Positions 1 to 8,236 of a stretch of 64,000 nucleotides of DNA are shown here, piece by piece (position 1 is the first letter of the stretch; each line of letters starts with the position of its first letter). Source of the DNA: Robertmurraya korlensis NBRC 107688 (GTDB taxonomy: Bacteria > Bacillota > Bacilli > Bacillales > Cytobacillaceae); contig NZ_BCVH01000003.1 in NCBI RefSeq assembly GCF_001591645.1, forward strand, positions 1 through 64,000, written 5' to 3'. The notes under the pieces are model-generated. The model made no database searches. It had not been told where the DNA came from and saw only the letters and a program-made list of their open reading frames with translations. The translations under genes and the position numbers were made by a program.

Positions 1-50
1 TTTGAACTTAGAGAAGAGATTAGCTATATTCTGTAAATGATAACTAGGAG

Positions 51-101
51 GAGCCGTGTGCGTTAATAGCGCAAGCACGGTTCTCTTCTAGTCGACTAGT
101 T
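51..101 (+). mobile_element. Group II intron 3'-end relic (domain V)
   Basis: A domain V-like hairpin is visible at 51-83. Lower arms GAGCCGTG (51-58) and CACGGTTC (76-83) pair perfectly. An AG bulge at 74-75 is on the 3' strand, and upper arms TGCG (59-62) and CGCA (70-73) close the loop. This is the hallmark layout of bacterial group II intron domain V. The following CTTCTAGTCGACTAG resembles the usual 3' tail. No reverse transcriptase frame is visible inside the window; a short open frame ends with TAA at 36, so any intron-encoded protein would lie upstream. Confidence 0.6.
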
Positions 102-164
102 GGATAATAGATGTTTAACTTGTGTTCAACAATGGGGCCATTTAATTAAATAAGACTACACCAG

Positions 165-198
165 AAGTCGCTTTCCCTTAAGGAAAGCGACTTTTTAA
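165..198. terminator. Rho-independent terminator
   Basis: A long stem (AAGTCGCTTTCC / GGAAAGCGACTT) with a short CTTAA loop is followed by a T run. It separates the intron relic from the PadR gene. Confidence 0.75.
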
Positions 199-263
199 AT
201 TAACTTTTTCCTTATTTTCAAGCTTATTACTTTTAGTTCCTTTGACTAATTTTGAAAATGTTG

Positions 264-334
264 TTGACTATTCAGTTGAACTGCATTATGTTATTATTAA
301 GTTGAACTATATAGTCGAACTGAATAGAGGGTGA
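264..334 (+). promoter_or_regulatory. Promoter and probable PadR operator
   Basis: TTGACT (264-269) and TATGTT (287-292) are 17 bp apart, a good sigma-A promoter for the PadR/DUF2812 pair. AGTTGAACT-type words recur around and after the -10 region (about 274-282, 300-308 and 313-321). They are plausible binding sites for the regulator encoded next; that assignment is inference. Confidence 0.5.
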
Positions 335-338
335 GGAT

Positions 339-656
339 TTGAAACATAAATTATTACCGTTGTCTGAAACCATGCATTATATATTATTAGCCTTGCGTGA
401 GCCACTCCATGGCTATGCCGTAATGCAGAAGATAGAGAAGATAAGTAACGGTACTGTTATTTTAGCAGCGGGTACATTGTACGGTGCGATTGAAAACTTG
501 AATAAGCATGGTTGGATTGAAGCTGTTGGAGAGTCCGGTCGGAGAAAAGTTTATATGATAACTGCGGAAGGAAGGGTAATTTTGAAAATGGAACAAAACA
601 GGTTATTGCATATTTTATCCCTGTACGAAGGAAGTGAATCAAATGAAGAAATTTAA
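339..656 (+). CDS. PadR family transcriptional regulator
   Basis: A 105-residue winged-helix regulator of the PadR type. The conserved N-terminal segment (LRE-PLHGYAVMQKIE, about residues 19-33), the GTLYGAIENL recognition region and the wing with GRRKVYMITAEG are all present. The start is TTG behind GAGGGTGAGG. It overlaps the downstream DUF2812 gene, the standard PadR/DUF2812 arrangement in Firmicutes. In that arrangement the regulator represses its own operon and releases it on an unknown signal. Confidence 0.88.
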   Translation: MKHKLLPLSETMHYILLALREPLHGYAVMQKIEKISNGTVILAAGTLYGAIENLNKHGWIEAVGESGRRKVYMITAEGRVILKMEQNRLLHILSLYEGSESNEEI

Positions 657-1212
657 GATGTTTTTTGATATTGAAAAAGAGGAGCAATGGCTGAACGAGC
701 AATTACAAAAAGGCTACTCTTGTATAAATATTAGTGGATTAGGGATATACACTTTCGAAAAAACCGACAAGAGATATGTGATCCGACTGGATTATCAAGA
801 TTATTTACCTAAGAAAAAGTTCAAAGAGTACAGAGGGATATATGAAGACTTCGGTTGGAACTATATAAATGGCTCCTGGCTTGGTGGAATTCAATATTGG
901 CAAAAAGAAGATGATGATCAAAATGAAATCTTCTCCGATCGCCAATCAAAGAGTAATTATTATAAAAGATTGATGGGTTATACATCTGGTTTAGGTATAC
1001 TGTTATTGTCTTTTTCTTTTATGCTATACAAGGATTCAGGTTTATATTTAACCGAAGGTCTTTGGAGTATGAAAGGTGCATTATTTTGGAAAGCATTCAT
1101 ATTTGAAACTCCATTTGCCCTTTTGAGGTTGCTTCCCACCCTTATGGCTGTTTTCTTTGGTAGCAGTTTCTTTAAAGCTTATCGAAAGTATTCAATGTTA
1201 AAAGAAAAATAA
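643..1212 (+). CDS. DUF2812 domain membrane protein
   Basis: The N-terminal half has the DUF2812 signature (KKFKMFFDIEKEEQWLNE, then a YTFEK-type strand). Two hydrophobic segments follow, at roughly residues 105-130 and 150-175. The ATG at 643 is preferred over the GTG at 634 because GAAGGAAG (627-634) sits 8 nt before it. The gene overlaps the end of PadR by 14 nt, so the two are translationally coupled. Function is unknown; the family is nearly always the target of the adjacent PadR repressor. Confidence 0.82.
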   Translation: MKKFKMFFDIEKEEQWLNEQLQKGYSCINISGLGIYTFEKTDKRYVIRLDYQDYLPKKKFKEYRGIYEDFGWNYINGSWLGGIQYWQKEDDDQNEIFSDRQSKSNYYKRLMGYTSGLGILLLSFSFMLYKDSGLYLTEGLWSMKGALFWKAFIFETPFALLRLLPTLMAVFFGSSFFKAYRKYSMLKEK

Positions 1213-1277
1213 TGCGAAGGTTTATTATGAACTTTTTTAATTCAAAGAATAATTGAGGATAATATATCTATCACAGT

Positions 1278-1311
1278 CGGGCGCTTTTCTTTGATAAGAA
1301 AGCGTCTTTTT
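1278..1311 (+). terminator. Terminator after DUF2812 gene
   Basis: GCGCTTTTCTT pairs with AAGAAAGCGTC across a short loop and is followed by TTTTT. Confidence 0.75.
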
Positions 1312-1414
1312 GAATGGACAATAAATTTAAAGGAATGAGTTTTTTGAGGTGCAAAAAAGATTGTGAAGTAATGTACTTAAAGTAAAGGGGGCGTTAGTTG
1401 AAGAAGAAAATGAG

Positions 1415-1456
1415 AAAAGACCATACATATTAGACATACTATTATGTATGGTCTTT
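1415..1456. terminator. Bidirectional terminator
   Basis: AAAAGACCATACATA pairs with TATGTATGGTCTTTT. A-rich and T-rich flanks let it serve both strands. It ends the minus-strand gene at 1517-1939. The rest of 1213-1516 holds no supportable gene. Confidence 0.75.
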
Positions 1457-1516
1457 TTACTATCAACAGATTAGTGTTATAACCTAAATATAAAATAACT
1501 GGCTGATCTTATAAAC

Positions 1517-1939
1517 CTATATTTTATCTTTGTCAGGATTAATTTGATGTTCTACTACTGTTTTAAGTACCTTTGTTAATTCAGAAATTTCATTAGTAAG
1601 ATTCTCGATTTTTTCAGATAAAGAGGCTAGACCTTTGTATTCTTCTTTTAATTCGGAAACATCGTTAGCTGTTTCTTCTAACTTTTTATATAATGTTGAC
1701 ATCTGCACATTTTCTGGTTTCTCAGTTACTTTTGATGATTGGGTTGCGGTAGGCTTATTTTTACTAAGTTGTTCCGTAACAGAATTCATAATCACATCGT
1801 TCTTAAGAAGAGTGGATGCTAGTTGCATCATAGAGCTCAAATCGACTTTAGATTGACTGTTGGAATTATTCTTTCCTAGGTCCTTTTCCATATTGTTACT
1901 CGTATTCTGTTCGCTGTTGTCATTTATGTTATCACTCAT
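1517..1939 (-). CDS. Hypothetical hydrophilic coiled-coil protein
   Basis: 140 residues with no signal peptide or membrane segment. The N-terminal third is rich in Asn, Ser and Asp. Residues about 80-130 form a likely coiled coil with heptad-spaced Leu/Ile (YKKLEETANDVSELKEEYKG and the following SEKIENLTNEISEL). The start is an ATG behind AAAGGTGGGG. I do not recognise the family. It may be a spore-associated or regulatory small protein, but nothing in the sequence decides this. Confidence 0.6.
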   Translation of the reverse strand: MSDNINDNSEQNTSNNMEKDLGKNNSNSQSKVDLSSMMQLASTLLKNDVIMNSVTEQLSKNKPTATQSSKVTEKPENVQMSTLYKKLEETANDVSELKEEYKGLASLSEKIENLTNEISELTKVLKTVVEHQINPDKDKI

Positions 1940-2053
1940 TACTTACCCCACCTTTTTATTTAATTAGCAAAAGTGTCAAATTCTTTATATCCTATGTTGT
2001 TAAATAAGGATGTAGTATGTGAATATCATGATTTAAAATTTTTCCCATAAAAT

Positions 2054-2095
2054 AAAAACCCTAGATGTTATTTTTAAATAATCTCTAGGGTTTTT
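2054..2095. terminator. Bidirectional terminator
   Basis: AAAAACCCTAGA and TCTCTAGGGTTTTT form a strong stem downstream of the minus-strand gene at 2153-2338. Confidence 0.75.
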
Positions 2096-2152
2096 ACGCA
2101 ATTCATTAGGATGTCCTAGATACATAGGAACATTCTGTGGCTAATTAAGAGA

Positions 2153-2338
2153 TTAGAAGCAATCAACCTCATTAAGAGCTTCTTGAGCTTGTGCAAGTTC
2201 ATCAGCTACAGCTGTAAAACCAAATAAATTTGCAACTGCAATAGCTACTGCAATTAGAATTTGTAAAACAAGTCTTCCAATTTCACAAAGAAGTCCTTGA
2301 ACGATTCCTCCAATTGTGTTTTCAGGAATTAAAGCCAT
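2153..2338 (-). CDS. Small hydrophobic peptide, unknown function
   Basis: A 61-residue peptide: one long hydrophobic stretch (about residues 9-42, including LVLQILIAVAIAVANLFGF) and an acidic tail with a penultimate Cys. The ribosome binding site (GAAAGGAGGAAAAC) is very strong and a good terminator follows, so this is an expressed single gene. Possible roles include a secreted or membrane-active peptide or a spore-coat component. No family motif is recognisable. No leader motif, immunity gene or transporter lies next to it. Confidence 0.6.
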   Translation of the reverse strand: MALIPENTIGGIVQGLLCEIGRLVLQILIAVAIAVANLFGFTAVADELAQAQEALNEVDCF

Positions 2339-2700
2339 TTAGTTTTCCTCCTTTCAACGAAAGTTTCTTGTAAGAGGCCTCTTACAAAATACATCTTATG
2401 TAAAAAAAGTGGACAAGTATAAACCGATATCAAAATAATAAAAAAAGGCTGTCCTATCTTTTGTATTATGGAAACTCCCATGTTATTTATCTAGCTAACA
2501 AGGTTTTAAAGTGTAATAATATTAGATAACATGTTAATAAAAGTCTATATTGTTATTTTGAAAAATTACTTTGGGGGCCTTTTTGACATGATCAATGATT
2601 GGTCATTAGGTAAGGAGGAAAATTTAGAGAATGGTGTTCAAAATGAAAAACTCTCCCCGGCAATGAAACATAAAGGGAAAGTTCTTCTTGAATGCTCAAA
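2339..2700. other. Intergenic gap with no supportable gene
   Basis: This 362-base gap lies between two minus-strand genes. It contains AT-rich DNA and a weak imperfect inverted repeat around CATGTTAT. The open frame crossing it on the plus strand runs antisense into the next gene and has no coding character. Nothing firm can be assigned. Confidence 0.5.
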
Positions 2701-3567
2701 TTATTCGTTTGCCCTTGACCTAAGAATAGGCAGCGTGCAGCAGCGGAAAGAGCCTCCTGATTTAATAATTTCTGTTATATCAACTTCTATTACTTCAAAG
2801 CCTCGGTCACGAAGCTGCTTATTTACATTTTTATTTACTGGCAAGCTCAAGACTCGCTTGTTTCCTATTCCAAGAACATTTGTCCCAAGCGTGAACTGTT
2901 CTTCCTCAGATACTTCTATAAGTTCATATCTTGATCCAAATATGTCGAAATCTTCTTTTGTCAAAGCCGCTGGGAAGATTAGGGCTAGCTCTGGAGATAC
3001 TACATTAAAGACACAGTCTAAATGTAAATATTTTTCTTTGAACTGGATGGCTTTAACATCAAACTGGGGGAGTAGATGTTTTAAATGATCAATTGCCTGT
3101 TGGCTGGTCCGATTACTCAATCCAATGTAAACGGTGTCCCTGTCAATAATTACATCTCCGCCTTCAATCTGGTCCCCGACAATATTATAGTAGGAGAATC
3201 CTTCATCCTCCAGCCACTGCTTTAATACATTATCTTCTCCTTGCCTAACATCACTGGCCATATCGGCTACAAAAACAGTATGTCCAAGTGTAAATCCTAT
3301 GTCCCTTGTAAATACCTGTTCCGGATACTTCTTGTGGTAAGGAAGTAAAATAACTTCAATTCCGTGATTTCGCATCGTTTGAACCATCTGATTATGCTGT
3401 TCTAATGCGGTTTCTATATGTATACCTTCATTTTTAAAGTGCTTTTGTGTTTCATTAATCACATCCCTGATCGTCATGTACTGAGGCTGACAGCAGATGA
3501 CTCGTTTTAATTCATCGTATTCACTGAAACAGATTGTTTTATGCTCAATATTTGATTCTAATGACAT
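2701..3567 (-). CDS. Dimethylarginine dimethylaminohydrolase / amidinotransferase family protein (YkgA-like)
   Basis: About 288 residues of the pentein fold shared by arginine deiminases, DDAH and amidinotransferases. Visible motifs are FTRDIGF (substrate-binding strand), EGGDVII, the LHLDCVFNVV histidine region and the C-terminal GGSFRCCT, whose Cys pair (residues 276-277) contains the catalytic nucleophile. The probable reaction is hydrolysis of a substituted guanidino group, such as methylated arginine to citrulline and an amine; the exact substrate is not visible. The ATG at 3567 is chosen because AGGAGG lies just upstream; an in-frame upstream start lacks such a site. Confidence 0.83.
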   Translation of the reverse strand: MSLESNIEHKTICFSEYDELKRVICCQPQYMTIRDVINETQKHFKNEGIHIETALEQHNQMVQTMRNHGIEVILLPYHKKYPEQVFTRDIGFTLGHTVFVADMASDVRQGEDNVLKQWLEDEGFSYYNIVGDQIEGGDVIIDRDTVYIGLSNRTSQQAIDHLKHLLPQFDVKAIQFKEKYLHLDCVFNVVSPELALIFPAALTKEDFDIFGSRYELIEVSEEEQFTLGTNVLGIGNKRVLSLPVNKNVNKQLRDRGFEVIEVDITEIIKSGGSFRCCTLPILRSRANE

Positions 3568-3624
3568 GTTTGGGCCTCCTATAAATGGATATAGTATCAC
3601 TATTCCCTTAATAGGTGTAAAAAT

Positions 3625-3726
3625 GAGCTGCTTTTAGCAATTTTAATAGTGCAAGCACGGTTTTGTAAGGGGGGAGGAGTACAATTTACGCCAAATAGAG
3701 GGTTCTCTTTGACTAGACTAGTTAAA
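3625..3726 (+). mobile_element. Second degenerate group II intron 3' end
   Basis: Bases 3643-3664 match the intron relic at 63-84 in 20 of 22 positions (the 3' arm of domain V). They are followed by the typical GTAAGGGGGGAGGAG linker. A tail beginning GGTTCTCTTTGACTAG (3701-3716) matches the tail of the first relic. The 5' arm (GAGCTGCTTTTAGCA) is degenerate and would not pair well, so this is a dead fragment. The remainder of 3601-3999 holds no gene. Confidence 0.5.
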
Positions 3727-3915
3727 TGAGGAGATATCAATCATATTCAAAAATCAACAAAAAACTTGTTACTTCTAGGTTACCAAGGGGATAACAAGGT
3801 TTGGAGGGGGGGATTTAAGAACAAGGTTAGACAGGTTCAGTCCTTCTGTGTTTTGTAGAAGAGTAGAAAAAATCTAACTTCAAAGTAGACTAACCTAATT
3901 CAATGAGCAATTTAA

Positions 3916-3966
3916 AACACCTTCGAAATGGTACACTTAATAAAAGTGGATTCGAAGGTGGTTTTG
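3916..3966. terminator. Bidirectional terminator downstream of cwlJ
   Basis: The outer arms CACCTTCGAA / TTCGAAGGTG and inner arms ACACTT / AAGTG give a long stem with an A-rich 5' and T-rich 3' flank. It terminates the minus-strand cwlJ gene. Confidence 0.75.
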
Positions 3967-3999
3967 TATGGGCAAAAACGTGTATTTAGGTGAAACCCT

Positions 4000-4437
4000 T
4001 TAATATCGATAAGCACCTTCACATGTATTAGCTATTGGTTCATAATAACAATGTAGTTTATAGCGTCCTGTAAATGGTTGATTGTACCATGTAGGTGGAC
4101 ATTCACCATAGGGGTTAAAGTACCAAAGAGAATATTTAGAAGGTTGTTGTCTCCAATATTTTAAGGTTTGTCTAGCCAATTTCTTTTCTACCTCTCTTGC
4201 TGGGCTATAAAATAAATTTCCTTTTTGTACAGCTTCAAAGGAATAATTTCCACCTTGCACATGATAAATCACATCACGTACTGACCTTAATTCCTTAAAA
4301 TCTAAGCAATTAGCTTTTAGTCGATTTACAATTACATTACCCACCATAAGCATTCCAAGTCGCCCTTCACCCTCAGCTTCTGCCCTCATCATTCTTGCCA
4401 TTAAATTTACGTCCGCTTCGGTATGTGCTACTCTCAC
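4000..4437 (-). CDS. cwlJ: Spore cortex-lytic cell wall hydrolase CwlJ
   Basis: A 145-residue SleB/CwlJ-type hydrolase of family-typical length, with no signal peptide, as in CwlJ, which is made in the mother cell and sits in the spore coat. The motif RAEAEGEG (residues 18-25) contains the catalytic glutamate. Also visible are GNVIVNRL, the KYSLWYFNPYGECPPTWYNQP block and a conserved C-terminal Cys region. The enzyme helps degrade cortex peptidoglycan during germination. The start is GTG behind GAGGTG. GerQ, its usual partner, is not in this window. Confidence 0.92.
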   Translation of the reverse strand: MRVAHTEADVNLMARMMRAEAEGEGRLGMLMVGNVIVNRLKANCLDFKELRSVRDVIYHVQGGNYSFEAVQKGNLFYSPAREVEKKLARQTLKYWRQQPSKYSLWYFNPYGECPPTWYNQPFTGRYKLHCYYEPIANTCEGAYRY

Positions 4438-4924
4438 TATTCATCACCTCTATATGAATTGTATGAAAATAAACAGGCAAACAGACCTTATAATTTGAAG
4501 TGGTAGTTTTGAAGAAGGATATATTATGGCAATGCAGAATATTTATTAAGATAAGATTCTACTGATAACAACCCATTAATGATTTAATGGAACATATGAG
4601 TAAAACGGAGGGTTAGCCGACTGATTTAGATTATAAAAATCTTTTGAAGTTATTTTGGTTCCTTTTTTATAGTTTCTTTTTGGACTAGGGCGTTGATCCA
4701 GTGGGGACTTCTAGCAATCAAGTTGGCAAAATGTACATTCAATTTTTGTACTTGAATAATTTAAGTATAGTAGAATAAAAGAATAGGAGTTCTAGATAAA
4801 TACTTTTTGTTAAGCCGCATAAAAAGTAGAATAGATTAAAATTCTTAATAAATACATAAATAAGGTTTTATTAACAAAATATGTGTTTATATAGGCAGTA
4901 TTCAAAGATGGAGGAAACTATTAA
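4438..4924. other. Intergenic gap, promoter region only
   Basis: This 487-base, very AT-rich stretch lies between divergent cwlJ and the YisP-like gene. It must contain both promoters, but no well-matched -35/-10 pair stands out. There is no open frame with a ribosome binding site and no repeat or RNA motif I can support. Confidence 0.4.
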
Positions 4925-5743
4925 ATGAACGAAAAGACTTTTACAAAAGATGCATTAAGTGTTCTTAAAGAAACAAGCCGTACATTTTATATTCCGATTA
5001 CATTTTTACAAAGGGAGTTAAAAAATACAGTTACTTCTGCCTATTTGGTTTTTCGAGCAATTGATGAGATTGAAGATCACGAAGAATTAGATAATGAGCT
5101 AAAATATACTATTTTAATGCAAATAAGTGAATTATTTAAACAGCCATTTAATAATGAAGAATATTTACGGATCCTTGGACCGATAAAAGACTGTTTGCCT
5201 GAAGTTACACTTCGCTTAGAAGAGTGGTTACAAGCTTGTCCAAAGGATACGTTATCTTTTGTCATGAACGCTGCCTGTGAAATGGCAGTTGGCATGGCAA
5301 AATGGGCAAAAGCAAACTGGCAAATTCGTACACGTGAAGATTTAGATGATTATACATACTATGTTGCAGGCCTTGTGGGAGTATTGCTTTCAAATATTTG
5401 GGAGTACTGTGCCGGTGTAAAAACAGACAGGGAACTTGCGATCGGTTACGGTCGTGGGCTTCAAGCTGTAAACATTCTGCGAAATGAGAAGGAAGATTTA
5501 GACGAGCGTGGAGTAAGTTTTGTACCTGATGGTTGGACTCGTAAGGAGCTATTTGAATATGCAGAGGAAAACTTAGCAAAAGCAGATGAATATATGAAAT
5601 CTCTTAACAAGAGAAGTATTATTTTATTCTGTCGTCTACCACTTGCTCTAGCACATAAAACCTTAAAAGCATTGAAAGAAGGACGTGAAAAAATAACACG
5701 TGCTGAAGTGGAACAAACAGTTGAAGAAGTACAAGTAAAATAA
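4925..5743 (+). CDS. Squalene/phytoene synthase family protein (YisP-like)
   Basis: 272 residues of the head-to-head prenyl synthase fold. The first Asp-rich region is degenerate (RAIDEIEDH, residues 44-52). The second reads NILRNEKED (residues 183-191), where classical squalene/phytoene synthases have Asp in place of Asn187. Bacillus YisP shows similar loss and was found to act as a farnesyl diphosphate phosphatase making farnesol, linked to biofilm formation. I infer the same here rather than carotenoid or squalene synthesis. The gene stands alone without other isoprenoid genes. RBS is GATGGAGG. Confidence 0.8.
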   Translation: MNEKTFTKDALSVLKETSRTFYIPITFLQRELKNTVTSAYLVFRAIDEIEDHEELDNELKYTILMQISELFKQPFNNEEYLRILGPIKDCLPEVTLRLEEWLQACPKDTLSFVMNAACEMAVGMAKWAKANWQIRTREDLDDYTYYVAGLVGVLLSNIWEYCAGVKTDRELAIGYGRGLQAVNILRNEKEDLDERGVSFVPDGWTRKELFEYAEENLAKADEYMKSLNKRSIILFCRLPLALAHKTLKALKEGREKITRAEVEQTVEEVQVK

Positions 5744-5924
5744 CAAAGCAGTCAGGACAGTGAGGCGCTTTGACAAAAGGGCAAGTTAAGGATTTTAATT
5801 AAACTTATAGGGAAATTTCCGTCAACTAGTCATTGTGTTATGGTAAAATATGTATATGAAAAATCAAATGCATTAATTCTTACTCCTATCAATGCCATAG
5901 GAATAGTTAACATACTTCATATTA

Positions 5925-5973
5925 TAAGGGATGGTTCAATTGCTTCAGAGTAAGCCATGAACCATCCCTTTTA
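5925..5973. terminator. Bidirectional terminator
   Basis: AAGGGATGGTTCA and TGAACCATCCCTT form a perfect 13-bp stem flanked by A and T runs, between the convergent YisP-like and AraC genes. Confidence 0.8.
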
Positions 5974-6867
5974 TTAGGCTTTTGCCATCTGTTTTTTAAC
6001 TGGAATATAGATGTCCATTACTTTGTTCTCAGTCCTATGGCATCTTTCATCATATAACTCTATATCCAAGATCCCAGCATGTTCATAACCGGATTGAGGG
6101 AACCATTCTGTGAATGCATAATTCCATGTGGACTGGATAAAACTGGTGAATCCTGCCTCATCTGCTTTTGGTGTGGTAAACACAGCATATTCCATCTCTG
6201 GAAAGCTTCTATAAACTAACCCTTCAGGTGCTGGAGTTCCTTCAGCTACTTCCATTCCGATCACATACACAAACTCACCTGTTTCTGGGGAGAAATTAGT
6301 ACAGATGCCAAGCTCCTCTTTGCAGTTTAACGGATTTGGAATGTTCTCGTATAACTTCTTTTGAAGGTATAACTGCCAAAATTCAGGAATGTCTTTATTG
6401 TTTTGACCATCTACATTTCTTGTTTTAAGCTCATACCCAATGATGTGAAATTTTGGTTTTGTAATTATTATTGGTTCCATTATATGTCCTCCTTGGACAG
6501 TTATTTTATTAAGGTAAGATCTTCCACGTAAGGGACCAGATAATGCATGGGCGGTTCGATATTGATTAGGTGAAACGCCATAAAACTTTTTAAAAGCCCG
6601 GTTGAATGACTCGTGGTATTGAAAACCCACATCTAATGCAATATCAATCACCTTTACATCCGAATAGAAAAGTCGCTCAGCTGCACGTGTAAGACGTCTT
6701 TTTCTCACATAATCCATAACTGATTCTCCGACCAGGGCTTGGAATACACGATGATAATGAAAAGGAGAAAAGCATGCAATTTCTGCTAGTGTTTCAAGTG
6801 TAATTGTTTCTTGCAGGTTTTCTTCAATGTAATCTAGCGTTCGACCGATACAAACTACATAATCCAT
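5974..6867 (-). CDS. AraC family regulator with GyrI-like ligand-binding domain
   Basis: About 297 residues. The N-terminal 110 residues carry two AraC helix-turn-helix motifs (TLETLAEIACFSPFHYHRVF and ALDVGFQYHESFNRAFKKFYG-type). Residues about 130-295 form a GyrI-like/effector-binding domain (KFHIIGYELKTRN, then EMEYAVFTTPK). This order matches Rob/SoxS-like multidrug- or ligand-responsive activators. The ATG at 6867 has GGAGGTG 9 nt upstream and is better than the GTG at 6876. No obvious target gene is adjacent except perhaps the divergent hydrolase at 7095. Confidence 0.85.
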   Translation of the reverse strand: MDYVVCIGRTLDYIEENLQETITLETLAEIACFSPFHYHRVFQALVGESVMDYVRKRRLTRAAERLFYSDVKVIDIALDVGFQYHESFNRAFKKFYGVSPNQYRTAHALSGPLRGRSYLNKITVQGGHIMEPIIITKPKFHIIGYELKTRNVDGQNNKDIPEFWQLYLQKKLYENIPNPLNCKEELGICTNFSPETGEFVYVIGMEVAEGTPAPEGLVYRSFPEMEYAVFTTPKADEAGFTSFIQSTWNYAFTEWFPQSGYEHAGILDIELYDERCHRTENKVMDIYIPVKKQMAKA

Positions 6868-7094
6868 TCCCTTCACCTCCCTATAGCTAATATAACAGTA
6901 TACAGATATCCGTTCTTAACATTATTTGCTATTTTTATCATACATTGACACAGCAGAGAATTGGTAGATAACCTGATGAAATTTCCTTTAAAAGGGGTTT
7001 GATCAAGAAGAAGAAACTTTGTTGTACACTAAAAAGATAGTATGATAATAATATGGTATAATATGGATGTTTTGAATTAAGGGGGAGTGAAAAA

Positions 7095-7625
7095 ATGGAG
7101 CTTTCTAAAAGTATTCCTTTTAGTCTGATAGAGCAAACAGAACAAACCAATAATCTAGTTATTGTCTTACCTGGGGCTGGTTACACAACACAGGCTCCAT
7201 TGTTGCGATTTACAACTAGCTTATTCTATAATAAAGGCTTTGATGTTTTACATATTAACTATTCATATAATAGGCAAGAGTTATCTGAACTCAATGAAGA
7301 GGATTTCGCTAGAGATGTACAACTTGTAATTAACAATGCTATAAAGAACAAGAAATATTGTAAGTATTATGTAGTGGGTAAAACAGTTGGAACTATTGCT
7401 TTAAGTTATCTGTTAAATAATACGATGTTCAAAGAAGCTAGAGTAGTATGGTTGACTCCATTACTACAAAAGGATCGTGTATATAACGCTATGATTAATA
7501 GTGATCATAAGGGACTTTGTATTATTGGAGATAAAGATAGTTGTTTTATTGAGGATCGCTTTGTAAGGTTGAAAAATAATCCTAATCTTATTTTAAAAGT
7601 AGTTGATGGTGGAAATCACAGTTAA
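7095..7625 (+). CDS. Alpha/beta hydrolase-like protein with premature stop
   Basis: 176 residues up to a TAA. The protein starts with an LVIVLPGAGYTTQAP oxyanion-type loop. A YYVVGKTVGT segment stands where alpha/beta hydrolases carry the nucleophile elbow (G-K-T-V-G instead of G-x-S-x-G). A C-terminal VDGGNHS holds the His position. Coding sequence continues in the same frame past the stop to 7698 (EIDDEPIKSIEILNSVI...). A single TTA-to-TAA change after HS would explain the break. It may be a pseudogene or a slightly shortened functional protein. RBS is GGGGGAG. Confidence 0.65.
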   Translation: MELSKSIPFSLIEQTEQTNNLVIVLPGAGYTTQAPLLRFTTSLFYNKGFDVLHINYSYNRQELSELNEEDFARDVQLVINNAIKNKKYCKYYVVGKTVGTIALSYLLNNTMFKEARVVWLTPLLQKDRVYNAMINSDHKGLCIIGDKDSCFIEDRFVRLKNNPNLILKVVDGGNHS

Positions 7626-7751
7626 GAGATTGATGACGAACCAATAAAGTCTATTGAAATATTGAATAGTGTCATTATTGATATTAGTGAGTTTTAAAAA
7701 AATACGAGGGAAATCCTTAAGAGGAATTATGTGTATAAGGAGATGAATTTT

Positions 7752-8114
7752 ATGAGTGAGCAGCCACAAGAAAAATTTGTTGAACGAATTGATGCAGTAT
7801 TCCTACCTGTAAAAAATCTTCAGGAATCATTGGTGTGGTATCAAGATACATTTGGTTTTGATCTGCGTTGGAAAAAAGAAAGAATGTGCGGTCTTTCGAT
7901 TGCACCAAATTGCGGATTTCATCTGGTTGAAATTTCAGATTTCCAACCAATTGATACTTACACCCCATTTAATTATGTGGTTAAAGATGTAGAAAAAGTT
8001 AGACAGTTGCTAATAGAAAAAAATGTGACTGTATCTAATGTAAGAAATGGAGAACCGAAACGCTTTGATGTAACCGATATAAATGGAAATATGATAAGTG
8101 TTATAGAATTATAA
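7752..8114 (+). CDS. VOC (glyoxalase/bleomycin resistance) family protein
   Basis: About 120 residues with a single vicinal-oxygen-chelate domain. The start IDAVFLPVKNLQESLVWYQDTFGF is typical, and the C-terminal FDVTDINGNMISVIEL carries the terminal metal-region pattern. It could be a lyase, dioxygenase or binding protein. Metal ligands are only partly recognisable, so the activity is open. The ATG at 7752 has AAGGAG about 9 nt upstream; the earlier in-frame GTG lacks a suitable site. Confidence 0.8.
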   Translation: MSEQPQEKFVERIDAVFLPVKNLQESLVWYQDTFGFDLRWKKERMCGLSIAPNCGFHLVEISDFQPIDTYTPFNYVVKDVEKVRQLLIEKNVTVSNVRNGEPKRFDVTDINGNMISVIEL

Positions 8115-8236
8115 ATTTATAATATATTACTGGTAGTCTTGCTTTTAATTTATAAAGGAATTTCCATTTAATAGATAGAATAGTGATAGTGAACCAAAAT
8201 TTGGTTAATGGGAAATCCAGGAGGAGGATAAAATCC

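Noticed and set aside
2476-2540. Inverted CATGTTAT words
   Set aside because: Arms are only 8 bp and about 45 bp apart in very AT-rich DNA; expected by chance.
2531-3088. 185-codon plus-strand frame
   Set aside because: Mostly antisense to the amidinohydrolase gene, whose motifs are clear on the minus strand; no coding features of its own.
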